This document shows, piece after piece, positions 1 through 9,011 of a DNA stretch of 20,095 nt (position 1 is its first letter; the number at the start of each line of letters is the position of its first letter). Origin of the DNA: Emiliania huxleyi CCMP1516 (lineage: Eukaryota; Haptophyta; Isochrysidales; Noelaerhabdaceae); assembly GCF_000372725.1 (NCBI RefSeq), contig NW_005200631.1, forward strand, positions 101,228 through 121,322, written 5' to 3'. The notes under the pieces are model-generated. The model did no database searches. It saw only the letters and a program-made list of their open reading frames with translations, and was not told the origin of the DNA. The position numbers were made by a program, and so were the translations under genes.

Positions 1-5
1 GGGGG

Positions 6-6
<1 letters not shown>

Positions 7-82
<76 letters not shown>
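7..82. repeat. (GA)n microsatellite
   Basis: About 75 bp of almost pure GA dinucleotide with one GT interruption near position 38. It lies downstream of the last visible exon of the leftward beta-propeller gene, where it would read as CT on the coding strand. It is probably intronic or 3' flanking DNA. Confidence 0.95.
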
Positions 83-86
<4 letters not shown>

Positions 87-114
87 AATGGAGGGGGAGG
101 GGGAGGAGGAGAGC

Positions 115-1924
115 GGCGCAAGCGCGCCAGCCGGTCCGGTCGATCGCGACCATGACGGCGCCGCGGTAGCCGAGGCAGGGGTGGAAGGTCCTCCCGCCGT
201 CGGTCGACTCGTACAGCGCGCGGTTGGACGCCTACTTAGTTAATTCATTCGTACTCAGGAATTACTTCGGTCGACTCGTACAGCGCGCGGTTGGACGCGT
301 TGTTGACGAGGAGGTGGTCCGCGTCGTTTGGGTCCATCGCCATCGACTACAGAAGCATGCAGCGAGAGTCGGGAGCCTCGCGAGGGTTGGCACGGCTACT
401 AGTACTAAGCACCGCGGCCAAGGACTGGCTGCTGTCGAGTGCTAGCAGTAGCAGTGATGCCAGATCGTCAGGTCTTGCTACTAAGCACCGCGGCCAGGAC
501 GATTGGTGTCGAGTGCTAGCAGTAGCAGTGATGCCAGATCGTCAGGTCTTGCTACTAAGCACCGCGGCCAGGACGATTGGTGTCGAGTGCTAGCAGTAGC
601 AGTGATGCCAGATCGTCAGGTCTTGCTACTACCGGAGTACCGCGGCCAGGACGATTGGTGTCGAGTGCTAGCAGTAGCAGTGATGCCAGATCGTCAGGTC
701 TTGCTACTACCGGAGTACCGCGGCCAGGACTGGCTGGTGTCGAGCGCTAGCAGTGATGCGGGATCGTCAGGTCTTTAGCGGCGCGGGCCTGGCACGGCTG
801 GTCGGGCTGCACCTCCCACGCGGCCGCCGTCGCGTTGAGGACTGTCGCGACGTGCAGCACGCCACGCCCGCCCACCTGATCACAGCATTCCGTGCCGCAG
901 TGGTGGTGGTGGTGGTGAGGGGTGGAGAGGGTGGAGAGGGATGGAGAGGGTGGAGAGGGTGGAGAGGGCGGGGAGGGCGGAGGGGGGGGCGAGGGACGCA
1001 AGAGCGGATGCATTGGTACAGCTCTGCTTCGCTCGGAGGCGGAGTGACTCTATCAGTGTGGGGCGTCTCCTCTGAAAGAGCAGACCGCGCGTGAAGGAGA
1101 CCGCTCTCACTGCCACTCTCTGCGTGTCCGCTCTCTCAGTGTCCGGCGGCGCTCACCCAAAGGCAGCCGCCCACGACCGAGGAGGAGAGGAGCTGCCCGG
1201 CGCGGTAGTCGGAGATGCTCACTCGGTTCGTCCGCCAGGCGCTCGAGCCTGCTGGCGAGCGGATCAGTCGCCACGCCTGCATGCGCGGCGGACTCAATGC
1301 TCAAACTCTGAAGGGATCGCACCATGGTTGCGTGCTGATCATTGGAACCTCGCGGGCGAGCGGCGTCTCCACGAGCGGCACGTTGCCCAGCCCGGCGTTG
1401 GTTCCCACGAAGAGGTGCGGGGCGCCGCCGATGCTGCCGTTCCGGAAGCTGTTGGCCACGCCCCAGCCGCGAGTCTGCGCGATGTGAGTCCAGCTGCCGC
1501 CGCTGTCGAGCGTTTCGTACACGCCCGAGGGAGTGCCCGCCACGACGTGCTCGCCGTGCTGGTCGACAATGTAGAGGCCGTGGATGCGCGTGTCTGCGAG
1601 CCCACGGTTCACCTTGACCCAGTGCCGGCCAAAGTCAATCGACTTGAGGACACCAGAGCTGGCAGCGTTGTTGTTTCCGCCCGTGTAGATGACATCGGGG
1701 TTGGCCGCCGCCGCGACCACCGGCTGCACCGTGCCAGCCTCCCCGCCGTCTGGAGTGATGGAGTCGCCGATGTTGCTGGGACCCACGGTCGTCCATGGCG
1801 TGTGCGAGGCGGGCGGAAGAGGAGCCGAAGGCGAGGCGCCGGTCCGGCGGTCAGAGTAGCTTGAGGCGCCGTCGAGCGAGAGTAGAGCCGTCAGGATGCG
1901 GAGGGTGTGCGCAGAGGCTCGCAT
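115..1924 (-). CDS. Secreted BNR/Asp-box beta-propeller protein (partial, multi-exon)
   Basis: Likely a secreted or endomembrane beta-propeller of the sortilin/VPS10 or GH74-like BNR superfamily. The start at 1924 gives a hydrophobic signal-like N-terminus (MRASAHTLRILTALLSLDG). Exon 1 (1924-1349) carries repeats such as GVLKSIDFGRHW and GVYETLDSGGSW, which fit the Asp-box pattern S/T-x-D-x-G-x-x-W. Proposed further exons are 875 to about 780 (begins VGGRGVLHVATVL), 346-299 (SMAMDPNDADHLLVNN), and 231 to about 130, which contains another Asp box (YESTDGGRTF). Intron 1 (1348-876) is GT-AG. The donor after exon 2 is unclear: several GC sites or one GT are in phase. The third intron (298-232) appears to be GC-AG. 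The gene runs off the left edge, so its 3' end is missing. Enzyme activity cannot be assigned. Long plus-strand ORFs across exon 1 are antisense shadows. Confidence 0.72.
200..298. repeat. Exact 32-bp direct repeat flanking a 35-bp insert
   Basis: Positions 200-231 and 267-298 are identical over 32 bp (both begin TCGGTCGACTCG and end GGTTGGACGC). They are separated by 35 AT-rich bases at 232-266. The repeat encodes ASNRALYEST on the minus strand. Confidence 0.95.
232..298 (-). other. Putative young intron made of a target duplication plus 35 bp
   Basis: The Asp-box exon would read DHLLVNN-ASNRALYESTDGG if 67 nt are removed. The intron would start GCGTCC at 298 and end CTAAGTAG at 232. Its first 32 nt are identical to the first 32 nt of the downstream exon. 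The remaining 35 nt are AT-rich, unlike the flanks, and contain a branch-site-like TTAACTAAG followed by TAG. Removing it restores an uninterrupted propeller blade. Keeping it introduces stops or duplicates the ASNRALYEST peptide. Confidence 0.6.
394..775. repeat. 74-79-bp minisatellite, about five copies
   Basis: Units beginning TCGAGTGCTAGCAGTAGCAG recur at 435, 509, 583 and 661, with a diverged one at 740, giving spacings of 74, 74, 78 and 79 bp. A partial unit precedes 435. The longer units differ by a small block (CCGGAGTA) next to the conserved CCGCGGCC. The array lies in the proposed beta-propeller intron between the exons ending near 780 and starting at 346. ORFs across it merely follow the repeat. 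Confidence 0.93.
903..988. repeat. G/A-rich minisatellite (GTGGAGAGG units)
   Basis: A short GGT trinucleotide run is followed by six or seven copies of a 9-10-bp purine unit, GTGGAGAGG, and then G-rich degenerate copies. On the minus strand it is a long C/T tract about 30-110 nt upstream of the proposed 3' splice site at 876, so it may serve as, or be tolerated as, an intronic pyrimidine tract. Confidence 0.9.
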
Positions 1925-2008
1925 CGAGCGACAGATATCTATGTAGCATGGGCTGGCGCAATGACGGCAGCGATTTCTTTTTTGCGGTGGTTTCTTTCTC
2001 GTGTTTTT

Positions 2009-2069
2009 ACCCATACCGCGTTGGTGTCCAGTCCGAGCCAGACTGTTCTTCACCTTTCTACATACATAC
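2009..2069 (+). repeat. Dispersed repeat, copy 1 (inverted mate at 14484-14552)
   Basis: About 53 bp from ACCCATACCGCGTTGGTGTC through TTCACCTTTCTAC match the reverse complement of 14500-14552 with only a few differences in the middle (AGACTG here, TGGCTG there). This copy ends in a CATA-type short repeat; the mate ends in a GTAG-type short repeat. Confidence 0.88.
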
Positions 2070-2095
2070 ATCTTTTTACTTGGGCTGAGTGGACC

Positions 2096-2253
<158 letters not shown>

Positions 2254-2829
2254 GGGGGCAGCACCATTTGTTACTGACGTGCGTGCGAGCTCTTTGGACG
2301 AAGACAGTACACATTATGAAAGATAGTACAGATTACGTAGGCAGCATAGGTGCACTAGAGGAGCGGTGCAATGCGCATCAGCATCCTCTCCACCTTTTTT
2401 CTCAAACATTGCAAACCCACCTCTGTCCTTCCTTCCTTCCTCTGATCCTTACACCAATCCCAACAAATCTAACACTCACACATATCCACCTCGAGAACCT
2501 CGAGAACCTCTGATCCTCTCTCTCTCCTCTCCCCCCCTCTCCACCTGCCTGCGCACCCTTCCTTGCGCGCCCTTACTTGCGCGCCCTTCCTTGCGCGCGA
2601 CCACTCTACATGCATCACGAGGTTTCGCCGACGGGTCCAGCACATCTCGTCCCGTCCGGAACGACGCATCCAACACCGTCTTGACGCCGTCCTTGTAAGG
2701 GTGCCGAGATTGCATCCCTCGGCTTCTCGCGTGCCATCCGACCAACTCCTTTTCCAGCCGCTCTGTGCTCTGCTTTTCGTGGTGGCTCCGTTCGCGTGTT
2801 CCGTCACTCTGCGAGTTTGCGTTGGCGCC

Positions 2830-4863
2830 ATGGGTGGCACCTGCAGCCGCGTCGACGAGCAGCCTCGTGCTCCGCCCGTCTCGCCCAAGCCAATCTACCG
2901 CGGTGGCCTCTCCGTCGACATCCCTTGCGAGACGGCGGTGGCGGGCTCTCCGGCCCTCTCGCAGGGCAGCATACCGAGCTCGTCGAGCCCGACGAGTCAT
3001 CCGTCCATGTACCAGCGACGAGTCTTTCCCGCCGAACTGCGGGAGGAGTGGCTCGAGGTGCTCAGTGTGGACGACTGCAGCCGGCGAAGCGCTCGCGCCT
3101 CGAGGCTGCTCGCAGCGAGACCCGAGGTGGTGCGCGGTTCGCCGTGGTGGTGGACCGACGACACCGGCTCGCTGCTGCACGTCGCGGCCGAGCGCGGCGA
3201 CGCGTCCCTCCTCCGCGTCATCCTCGACGCCGGCGCTCCGGACCTCCCGCTCGCGCTTGACGCCGACGGCCAGGCGGCTCTGCACGTCGCGGTAGCGAAC
3301 GGGCACCTCGACGCGGCGCGGGTGCTGGTGGAGGTGGCCGCGGCGCAGAGCGGCGGCTGCACCGCGCTCACCCTCCCCGACAAGTACCGCATGACGCCCT
3401 TCCACCTCGCGTGCGAGAATGGGGACGTTGCGATGGCCGGCGTCCTTAGAAGGCGGAAGTCGTGTTCGTGTATCCCAACATGCGCTCGAGAGAACACGCA
3501 CTCAGCTCGACCGTAGTCCGCTGCACTCCGCTGTATTCGTAGCCCCTCGTATCCATGCGGTGCTCTGAGCACACTGCACAATACCGCATCCCCGCCCCGA
3601 TGTTGGCGTAATCCGCATAGGCCTCCTTCCTGCTCGAGCAGCTCGCCTTGCTGCCTGGTCTCTCGACGCAGGCACCGCACGCACGCACGCCACGCGAGAG
3701 CGTAGCAAAGCCAACGAGGTTCTCACTCGTGGACAGCACAGTTGCCACCCTTGAGACATGGCACCGAGGCCCGCTTTCTCTGTCTCGGGACGCAAGACAC
3801 GGGCGCAGGCCTGTTTTCTGCCAGGGGCGGCACTTCCCATCGCCCCCCCCCCCCCCCGCAGGAGGTGGCCGAACTGCGGCGCGGCTCGGCCAACTTTCTG
3901 GCGCAGCGCGGGCAGCACGCAAGGGTGGTCGCGCTGCTCGATTCGGTGCGTTCGCGCTTGTCCGAGGTTTCTTTCCTACCGCGCCGCGAGATGTCTTACT
4001 GCCGAGCTTTCTTTTTTACGGCGGCGTGTTTTCTTTCTTAGGTGTCCTTCCTCACGCAGCGCTCTCGCGACTCTTGGGTCTCGGCCATCTCGCCGCCGAG
4101 GACCCCTGGCGGCGACTCGCTCAACTCGTCGATGGGCGGCTCGTTTCACTCGCGGTGGGTGGAGGGGCCGCAGGGAGGCGGCGAGGCGGAGGCGGCGAAG
4201 CGGGGGCCCCCCGCGCTCTCCCCCCGCGAGCGGTCGCACTCCCCTTCGCGCCGCTCCGCCTCTCCGCCCCGCGCGGCTCGCTCTCCCCCGCCCGCGAGGG
4301 CGGCCGGCGGCCTCTCGGCCGGCGACGGCCTCGGGAGCGGCGGCAGCGCGGCCTTCTCGCTGCTGCGGAGCAACTCGAGCTTTGGCGCAGACTCGCCGAG
4401 ACACGCCGGGATTGGCCGAGACTGGCAGCCCCTAGAGAGGGGGTTCTTACGTGCTCCGCCGCACATCGACACACCCGTCGTTTCCAGATATGGGGAGATA
4501 TGGGGAGATATGGGGAGATATGGGGAGACACGTCTGCGAGCGCGTTGGTCCATCTCCCCGCCCTGCTTCTCGGAGCCTTCTCGGAGCCTTCTCGGAGCCG
4601 TCCCCGTAGGCGCCCTCACCAAGGGCTCCTCCCTGCCGACCATCGTCTCTGGCCGCAACTCCTCGCAGCGCCCCCGCTCCGACGCCTCCGACGGCGACCA
4701 CAACTCCGCCTCCCCCTCGCCCGTCCCCGCCGCAGCTTGCCTCAGCCTGTCCCTCGACGGGACGGCGCCGCCGCTCCTGCCGGCCTTGCCGCCGACGGCC
4801 GAGGCGCTGAGTCGACTCGAGGAGGAGACCACCCGCCCCGCGCGGCGGCTCGCGTTTCGCTAG
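2830..4863 (+). CDS. Ankyrin-repeat protein with N-myristoylation-like start and Ser/Pro/Arg-rich tail
   Basis: Probably a membrane-tethered scaffold protein. I chose ATG 2830 because it has a strong context (GCCATGG) and begins MGGTCS, which fits N-myristoylation (Gly2, Ser6) with an adjacent palmitoylatable Cys5. Proposed exons are 2830-3429, 3862-3945 and 4042-4863, giving about 501 aa. Ankyrin repeats lie at about residues 110-228: GSLLHVAAERGD, AALHVAVANGHLDAARVLVE, TPFHLACENGD. The third continues across intron 1 into EVAELRRGSANFLAQ. Intron 1 fits best as GC-AG (GCGATG at 3430); donors at 3436 and 3442 also keep phase. Its acceptor tract is 15 consecutive C. Intron 2 (3946-4041) is GT-AG and phase 0. 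The C-terminal half is disordered and rich in Ser, Pro and Arg (RERSHSPSRRSASPP), and contains short tandem DNA repeats. The partner and function are unknown. Confidence 0.75.
4487..4528. repeat. 10-bp tandem repeat inside the ankyrin gene
   Basis: Four exact copies of GATATGGGGA plus GA. The repeat lies in the open reading frame of the last ankyrin-gene exon and encodes RYGEIWGDMGRYGE. The unit is not a multiple of three, so a change of one unit would shift the frame. Confidence 0.95.
4566..4599. repeat. 11-bp tandem repeat inside the ankyrin gene
   Basis: Three exact copies of CTTCTCGGAGC, 40 bp downstream of the 10-bp repeat and in the same open frame. Its period is also not a multiple of three. 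Confidence 0.93.
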
Positions 4864-5153
4864 CGCGGCGATGGCGCATGCACTACATGGCGAGGAGGGG
4901 TAAGGTACTTAGAGGCGGAGGGGGCTCAGTCTAAGACACCATATGTGCGCCGAAAAGGGGGAGTGTCTCGCGGAAAAATATCGAGTGTCCCCGTTACAAC
5001 TTTGACGTTTGGTAACCCCCGCGCATACAAGAAACACCTAATCACCCTAAAAGGTGGCCGTAATACGGCGCTATCTCGGCGCGAAAAAGCAAAAACAAAA
5101 AGACTGTCTACTGAGCTCTCTCACTCTCTCTCTCTCTCTCAATCGACATCATC
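4864..5153. other. Intergenic region between convergent genes
   Basis: This 290-bp spacer lies between the ends of the ankyrin gene (plus) and the hydrolase gene (minus). It contains an A-rich stretch near 5080-5101 and a (CT)n tract at about 5116-5140. No gene is seen. It presumably holds both 3' untranslated regions. Confidence 0.7.
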
Positions 5154-6502
5154 TCAAGGGTGCGGCCGGATGGTGCGTATGGACTCAAGCCAGCGTAGTG
5201 CCTCGACGGCCACTTCGGGGCCTAGCTCGTCGTCGAAAAGGATGCCTGGAGATATGAACAGTGGCGGTGAGGACAAGGTGAGGGCGGTGGCGCTGCGGCG
5301 GCACCGGAATGAGACGGCGGTGGCGGTGAGCGGGTAGGAGAGGCGAGGCCGGGACGGTGGTGCGATGGCGCACCAAACTTGTGCGGGCCGGGCTCGTTGC
5401 ACGACACCCCCTCCTCCCGCGTGTCGACCGGCACCAGCCGCGTGTTTGGCGCCGTGGCGACCTTCACGATGTCCTCGAGCGCAGAGTAGGGCACGAGCGG
5501 GTCGTCGCTCGCGCCAACGACGAGCAGCGGGTGCGAGAGGCCCATCGTGAATGACCTGCCTGTCTGCAGCTCAAACTTTCGCCTCGCCAGGTCGCGCACG
5601 ACGCGGTCGGTCGTGAGGTCGTAGAGCATCCGAGAGGTTGCGAGCGGCCAGTGGCCGGCGTAGTTGCGCGTGGAGTTGGGAGGGTGCGCATAGTGCGTCG
5701 GGTCCTCGAGCGGCGTCGAGTTGGACGCTAGGCCCGGCGTCATGTGCGACACCATCCTCAGAGCGCCGACGACCGGCGTGGAGGGCAGCGCGCTGTCGTT
5801 GCAGCCGACGGCGGGCGACACGAGGGCAACGCCGAGCAGCCCTGGGCCGGGCGCAAAGTGCTCTGCGACATAAAGTGCGACGGCGCCGCCAAAAGAATGA
5901 CCGGAGAGCGCGAAGCAGCTCATTCCTTCGCTCTGCTCCCACTTCACGTGCTCAACGGCCTGCGCCACGACGCGCGAGAAGCTGCCGAGCACCGCCCGCT
6001 GGCCGCTGCTGAGCCCGTGGCCTTCAAACTCGAGGACGAGGCAACGCCAGCCGGCCTGACACGCGGCGTGCGCCACCCGCTGCACCGCCACGGTCTCTGC
6101 GCTTTCGCAAATCCCGTGATAGTGGATCAGCGTCGCCACTCCTAGTCCGGATGGCGGCACAAACTCCTCCACATTCAGCTCGATGCCTCCCGCCGTGATG
6201 AAGGTTGAGCTCGTGGAAGAGATGGTCTCGATCCGGTCCCTTCCGGGGCTTCTCACCGACCGCGAGAATTGTGCAGGATTCCTCGGCGCGGGGCCGGGGC
6301 TGAAGGGGCCCAGGTGCTCGAAGCCGTGGGAAAGGCCCTCCACGCTGTCGCGGACGCCGTGTGAGATACCCTCCACGCTGCTGGAGATGCCGTCGCGCAC
6401 CGCCGTCGCCGACCTCTTCGCCTCGTCCGCCGCCTTACGCACAGCCTCGAACACTCTCGGCGACGTGTCTCTCGATGAGTGGCGCTTCATCCACGCCGAC
6501 AT
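5154..6502 (-). CDS. Alpha/beta hydrolase, monoacylglycerol-lipase-like (Hydrolase_4)
   Basis: A serine hydrolase that probably cleaves an acyl ester or lysolipid; the substrate is unknown. Exon 1 is 6502-5374 and exon 2 is 5245-5154, for about 406 aa. The GT-AG intron (5373-5246) joins PHKFG to ILFDDELGPEV, restoring the usual C-terminal helix that ends RWLESIRTIRPHP. The nucleophile elbow is GHSFGG (Ser203). Upstream is the oxyanion-region motif HYHG, then EFEGHGLSSG, typical of lysophospholipase-like lipases. The probable acid is Asp334 in ASDDPLVPY and the His is His374 in GPHKF. The N-terminal 100 residues precede the fold and hold an 11-residue amphipathic repeat (GISSSVEGISH, GVRDSVEGLSH), possibly a lipid-surface anchor. 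ATG 6502 is preferred over an in-frame non-ATG extension to 6571, because the divergent neighbour starts at 6608. Confidence 0.85.
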
Positions 6503-6607
6503 GGGCCGTCGCCGCCCGAGAGGCGGAGCGCGCCGCTCGCCTCGCCGAAGTTCGGCCGTCCCCTCGTTCAACCGACACGTCGGGCCGGCGTGCGTGCAAG
6601 TTGTGCG
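6503..6607. promoter_or_regulatory. Short bidirectional promoter interval
   Basis: Only about 105 bp separate the start codons of the minus-strand hydrolase and the plus-strand ShKT gene, so their promoters must share or overlap this GC-rich stretch. No TATA box is visible. Inferred only from gene geometry. Confidence 0.45.
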
Positions 6608-7252
6608 ATGATCTCAGCTGGCCCACGCGTTCGGCGCAGCCTCTGGGGCGTTGTCTTGGGCACGATGCTGCTCGCATACCTTCTCTACGTGGTTGCGCCG
6701 CCGCAAAGCCGTGACGCTGCCAAGGCAGAGTGCATTGCAGAACAGGGAATGTGCCCGCCGGGAATGGCGCCGGGTGGCGGGAACCCGCAATGCTGTGATG
6801 AGTTGACTTGTCAGGATACGCACAACCCACATACGACGGTTTGGACATGCCAGGCTGCGGTGGTAACAAAGGGTGCGTGTGTGGACCTCTCGGAGAGCTG
6901 CAACAGTCTCATCGCGGCGGCTCCCGGATCGTGCCGCGGCTCGCCCCAGATGAAGCAGAACTGCAAGCAAGCCTGCGGCTTGTGCGACGAGGACGAGACG
7001 TTTATGAAGGGCCCGTCTTGCTCGACCGATGGTTGGTCGCTCTGGGGAGGGTGGGGCGGTTTGGGCAAGATGCTAAAGAGTGCATCCGCACTCTTCCTGC
7101 CGGAAGTACACTCAGCCCTTACACGAGGGACGTGGTCGTGCACGCTCAAGAGTGGCGAGGAGCATTGGTGCGAGATCAACAGTTGTTGCAGCCACCCAAC
7201 ATGCGACGATTGGTGCGGCTGCTCGCCCCACTTTTGCAACAGTGAATGCTAA
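6608..7252 (+). CDS. Membrane-anchored cysteine-rich protein with a ShKT domain
   Basis: A 214-aa single-exon product, probably a type II membrane protein or secreted, facing the lumen or cell exterior. After a short basic N-terminus (MISAGPRVRR) comes one hydrophobic segment (about 11-32, LWGVVLGTMLLAYLLYVVA) acting as signal anchor. The ectodomain has three cysteine clusters: residues 42-81 (six Cys), a canonical ShKT domain at 91-126 (Cys 91, 98, 109, 119, 123, 126; core CNSLIAAAPGSC then NCKQACGLC), and a C-terminal cluster ending CSPHFCNSEC. ShKT modules occur widely in algal and animal extracellular proteins, alone or beside enzyme domains. One module with no catalytic domain here suggests a structural or binding role. 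I prefer ATG 6608 over upstream ATGs because those overlap the divergent hydrolase gene. Confidence 0.82.
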   Translation: MISAGPRVRRSLWGVVLGTMLLAYLLYVVAPPQSRDAAKAECIAEQGMCPPGMAPGGGNPQCCDELTCQDTHNPHTTVWTCQAAVVTKGACVDLSESCNSLIAAAPGSCRGSPQMKQNCKQACGLCDEDETFMKGPSCSTDGWSLWGGWGGLGKMLKSASALFLPEVHSALTRGTWSCTLKSGEEHWCEINSCCSHPTCDDWCGCSPHFCNSEC

Positions 7253-7593
7253 GAGAAGATGAAAAGAGCCTTTCTACCTCAGTCTCTCGAGGTCGAACCA
7301 ACTGTCTCCTCCTGGGCTCAGGGCTCTTACCTCATTGAGTAGGGCGGATTGTTTACCCGTTAGCGAGGGGGGTCCCACTGCCCCCCCCCCCCCCCCCTCT
7401 CCGCGTACCTTAAGGTACTAAAATTTGGAATAGTTTAAGACGAGTTACTAGAAATAAACTTTTTTATTTAGTTAGAGAGGCGCGGAGGGGTGCAGGTGGC
7501 GAGCAGCTGAAAAGCTCCGGTCCGAGCCGCTACACACGACCTGCTAACACGACTGGTGGTAGCTCCTGTTCGTACACCCGCGCGATGCCCGTA
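7253..7593. other. Convergent intergenic region with C17 run
   Basis: About 340 bp between the ends of the ShKT gene (plus) and the minus-strand hypothetical gene. It contains a run of 17 C (7381-7397) followed by an unusually AT-rich stretch (about 7410-7475, including AATAAACTTTTTTATTTAG) that could carry 3'-end signals for both genes. No gene seen. Confidence 0.6.
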
Positions 7594-8399
7594 TCACACC
7601 GTCGAGGGGGCGGGTGGCAGGCACGAGAGACGCTCCCAAAGCGGCCTCATCAGGTCGCGAATGCGGTGCATTTTGATCGGCATGGGCCCGCCTGCGTGGA
7701 AGAGAATCGGGCCCTCTTTCGCTTGCCGCCGGCGCGCCGCGTCCTTCGCCAGGCGGACTGCGGCGAGCTTGGACTTGGCCTCCTTCTCGGCGGCGCGCGA
7801 GGCGCCAACGCGGACCCCCGACAGGATCGTGCGAGGGCAGAGCCCGTAGGAGAGGACCTCGATGGTGAGGTCCTCCGCGCAGTGGCCAAACACCGAGAAT
7901 TGCCTCCGGTCCTCCTCCTCCGTCGGCGGCTTCACGCGCTGGCCCGCCTTGAGGCCCAGCATGAGCCGCTTGCTCGCCTCCTTGGGCGTGAGCGGCTCGC
8001 CGCTCATCGCGCTCCACCTACAGGCAAATACTACGAAACACAGTGCCTCGGCCCAAGTCTCGGCTCGGAAAACTCTCTCGGCTCGGGGCTAAAGTTTCTC
8101 CGCAAGTGTTGACCGGGATTGCCCGCCGAGATCCTGTCCTGGACCTGCCCGACGGCGTTGCCCTGCCTGCGACGCGCGCCTGCAACGCCCTCCGACGCGC
8201 TCCCTGCACGCACACTCATGGTGTCGAAATCGCCCGCAGCCGCTCGCACTGGGGCGCTCTCTGAGAAGTCCAGCCCTCGCGTGCTCCAGTTCTGGGCGTC
8301 GTGCTGGGTGGTAATCACCAATGTGTACGCCATCGGATGGTCGGTCGGCGGCATCATGTCCGACGGAACGGCCGCAGCGAATGGCTCGAAGATGGCCAT
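7594..8399 (-). CDS. Hypothetical protein, probably two exons
   Basis: I do not recognise a family. The better-supported part is the 3' exon (8017-7594), read MSGEPLTPKEASKRLMLGLK from ATG 8007. It has balanced composition, a charged Ala/Lys/Arg helix (ASRAAEKEAKSKLAAVRLAK) and the end WERLSCLPPAPSTV. Just before it a good 3' splice site (TTTGCCTGTAG) suggests an upstream exon. In the right position an open frame from ATG 8399 (MAIFEPFAAAVPSDMMPPTD, then YTLVITTQHDAQNW) looks protein-like. Several phase-2 donors between about 8100 and 8200 could join them and I cannot choose one. AT-rich DNA at 8430-8465 would be its promoter. Alternatively, the 3' exon is a stand-alone 137-aa gene starting at 8007. 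Function unknown; the basic helix might bind nucleic acid, but this is a guess. Confidence 0.45.
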
Positions 8400-9011
8400 C
8401 CTTTCTATCGAAATTCTCGGCGCCGCGCAAAATAGTTTTGCCTTTAAAATTCGTAAATAAATTTCTCTCCAGGGCAGCCTACATCAACAGGGTGCAACTG
8501 AGAGGCTGCAACTAAGGGATGAAACAGCTTTGCAACTGCTGCCCAAGTTTTGTTGATGGGCTGCAGCTGCATCCTGCCACCTTGGACACCTCGACACCTC
8601 AGAGACGCCTCTTGACAACACTCGACACCCGCTCGACACCTCGACACCCTCGACACACCTCGACACACCTCGACACACCTCGACACCTCGACAGGCCTCG
8701 ACAGGCCTCGACAGGCCTCGACACCTCTACCCCCCTCGACAGCAGCTCGACACCCTCGACAGACGAGACACCGGGCCTCGACACCTCGACACCAGGGCTT
8801 CGCAGCCCCCTCCCTCCCCGTCCCGCGGTCCGGCCGTGAGACGCGCATCTACGAATCAAGTTGGTGCCGGGGTGTGGGCTTCAACGTTTTTTCAATCTGA
8901 CGTATTGTATCCCAACTCTCACGCACACGACAGCCGCTCGACATGTGCGACCAGAGTATTGCCCGCGACTGTTCTTGATCTTCAGCACTTCAGGTCCCTC
9001 TCTATACCTCC
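8400..9011. other. Intergenic region dominated by a satellite
   Basis: This spacer separates two minus-strand genes. It is AT-rich at 8430-8465, contains the CTCGACAC satellite (8588-8796), and beyond it has no repeat or ORF I can support. It should hold the promoter of the hypothetical gene and the 3' end of the cytochrome b5 gene. Confidence 0.6.
8588..8796. repeat. Degenerate CTCGACAC satellite
   Basis: About 20 imperfect units of 8-10 bp built on CTCGACAC. They include runs of three CCTCGACACA units (about 8658-8688) and three CCTCGACAGG units (about 8696-8726). All frames are low-complexity (for example CRGVSRCVEV), so no coding role is claimed. Confidence 0.93.

Noticed and set aside
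394..775. CRISPR-like array
   Set aside because: The repeat is a head-to-tail minisatellite with no unique spacers, lying in a eukaryotic intron.
1091..1864. 257-aa plus-strand ORF
   Set aside because: It runs antisense to the beta-propeller exon, whose minus-strand frame shows Asp-box repeats and a signal peptide. The plus frame has no recognisable motif.
3648..4934. 428-aa plus-strand ORF overlapping the ankyrin gene in another frame
   Set aside because: High GC leaves stop-free shadow frames. It is Arg/Pro/Ala-rich with no domain, and the other frame continues the ankyrin protein with good splice sites.
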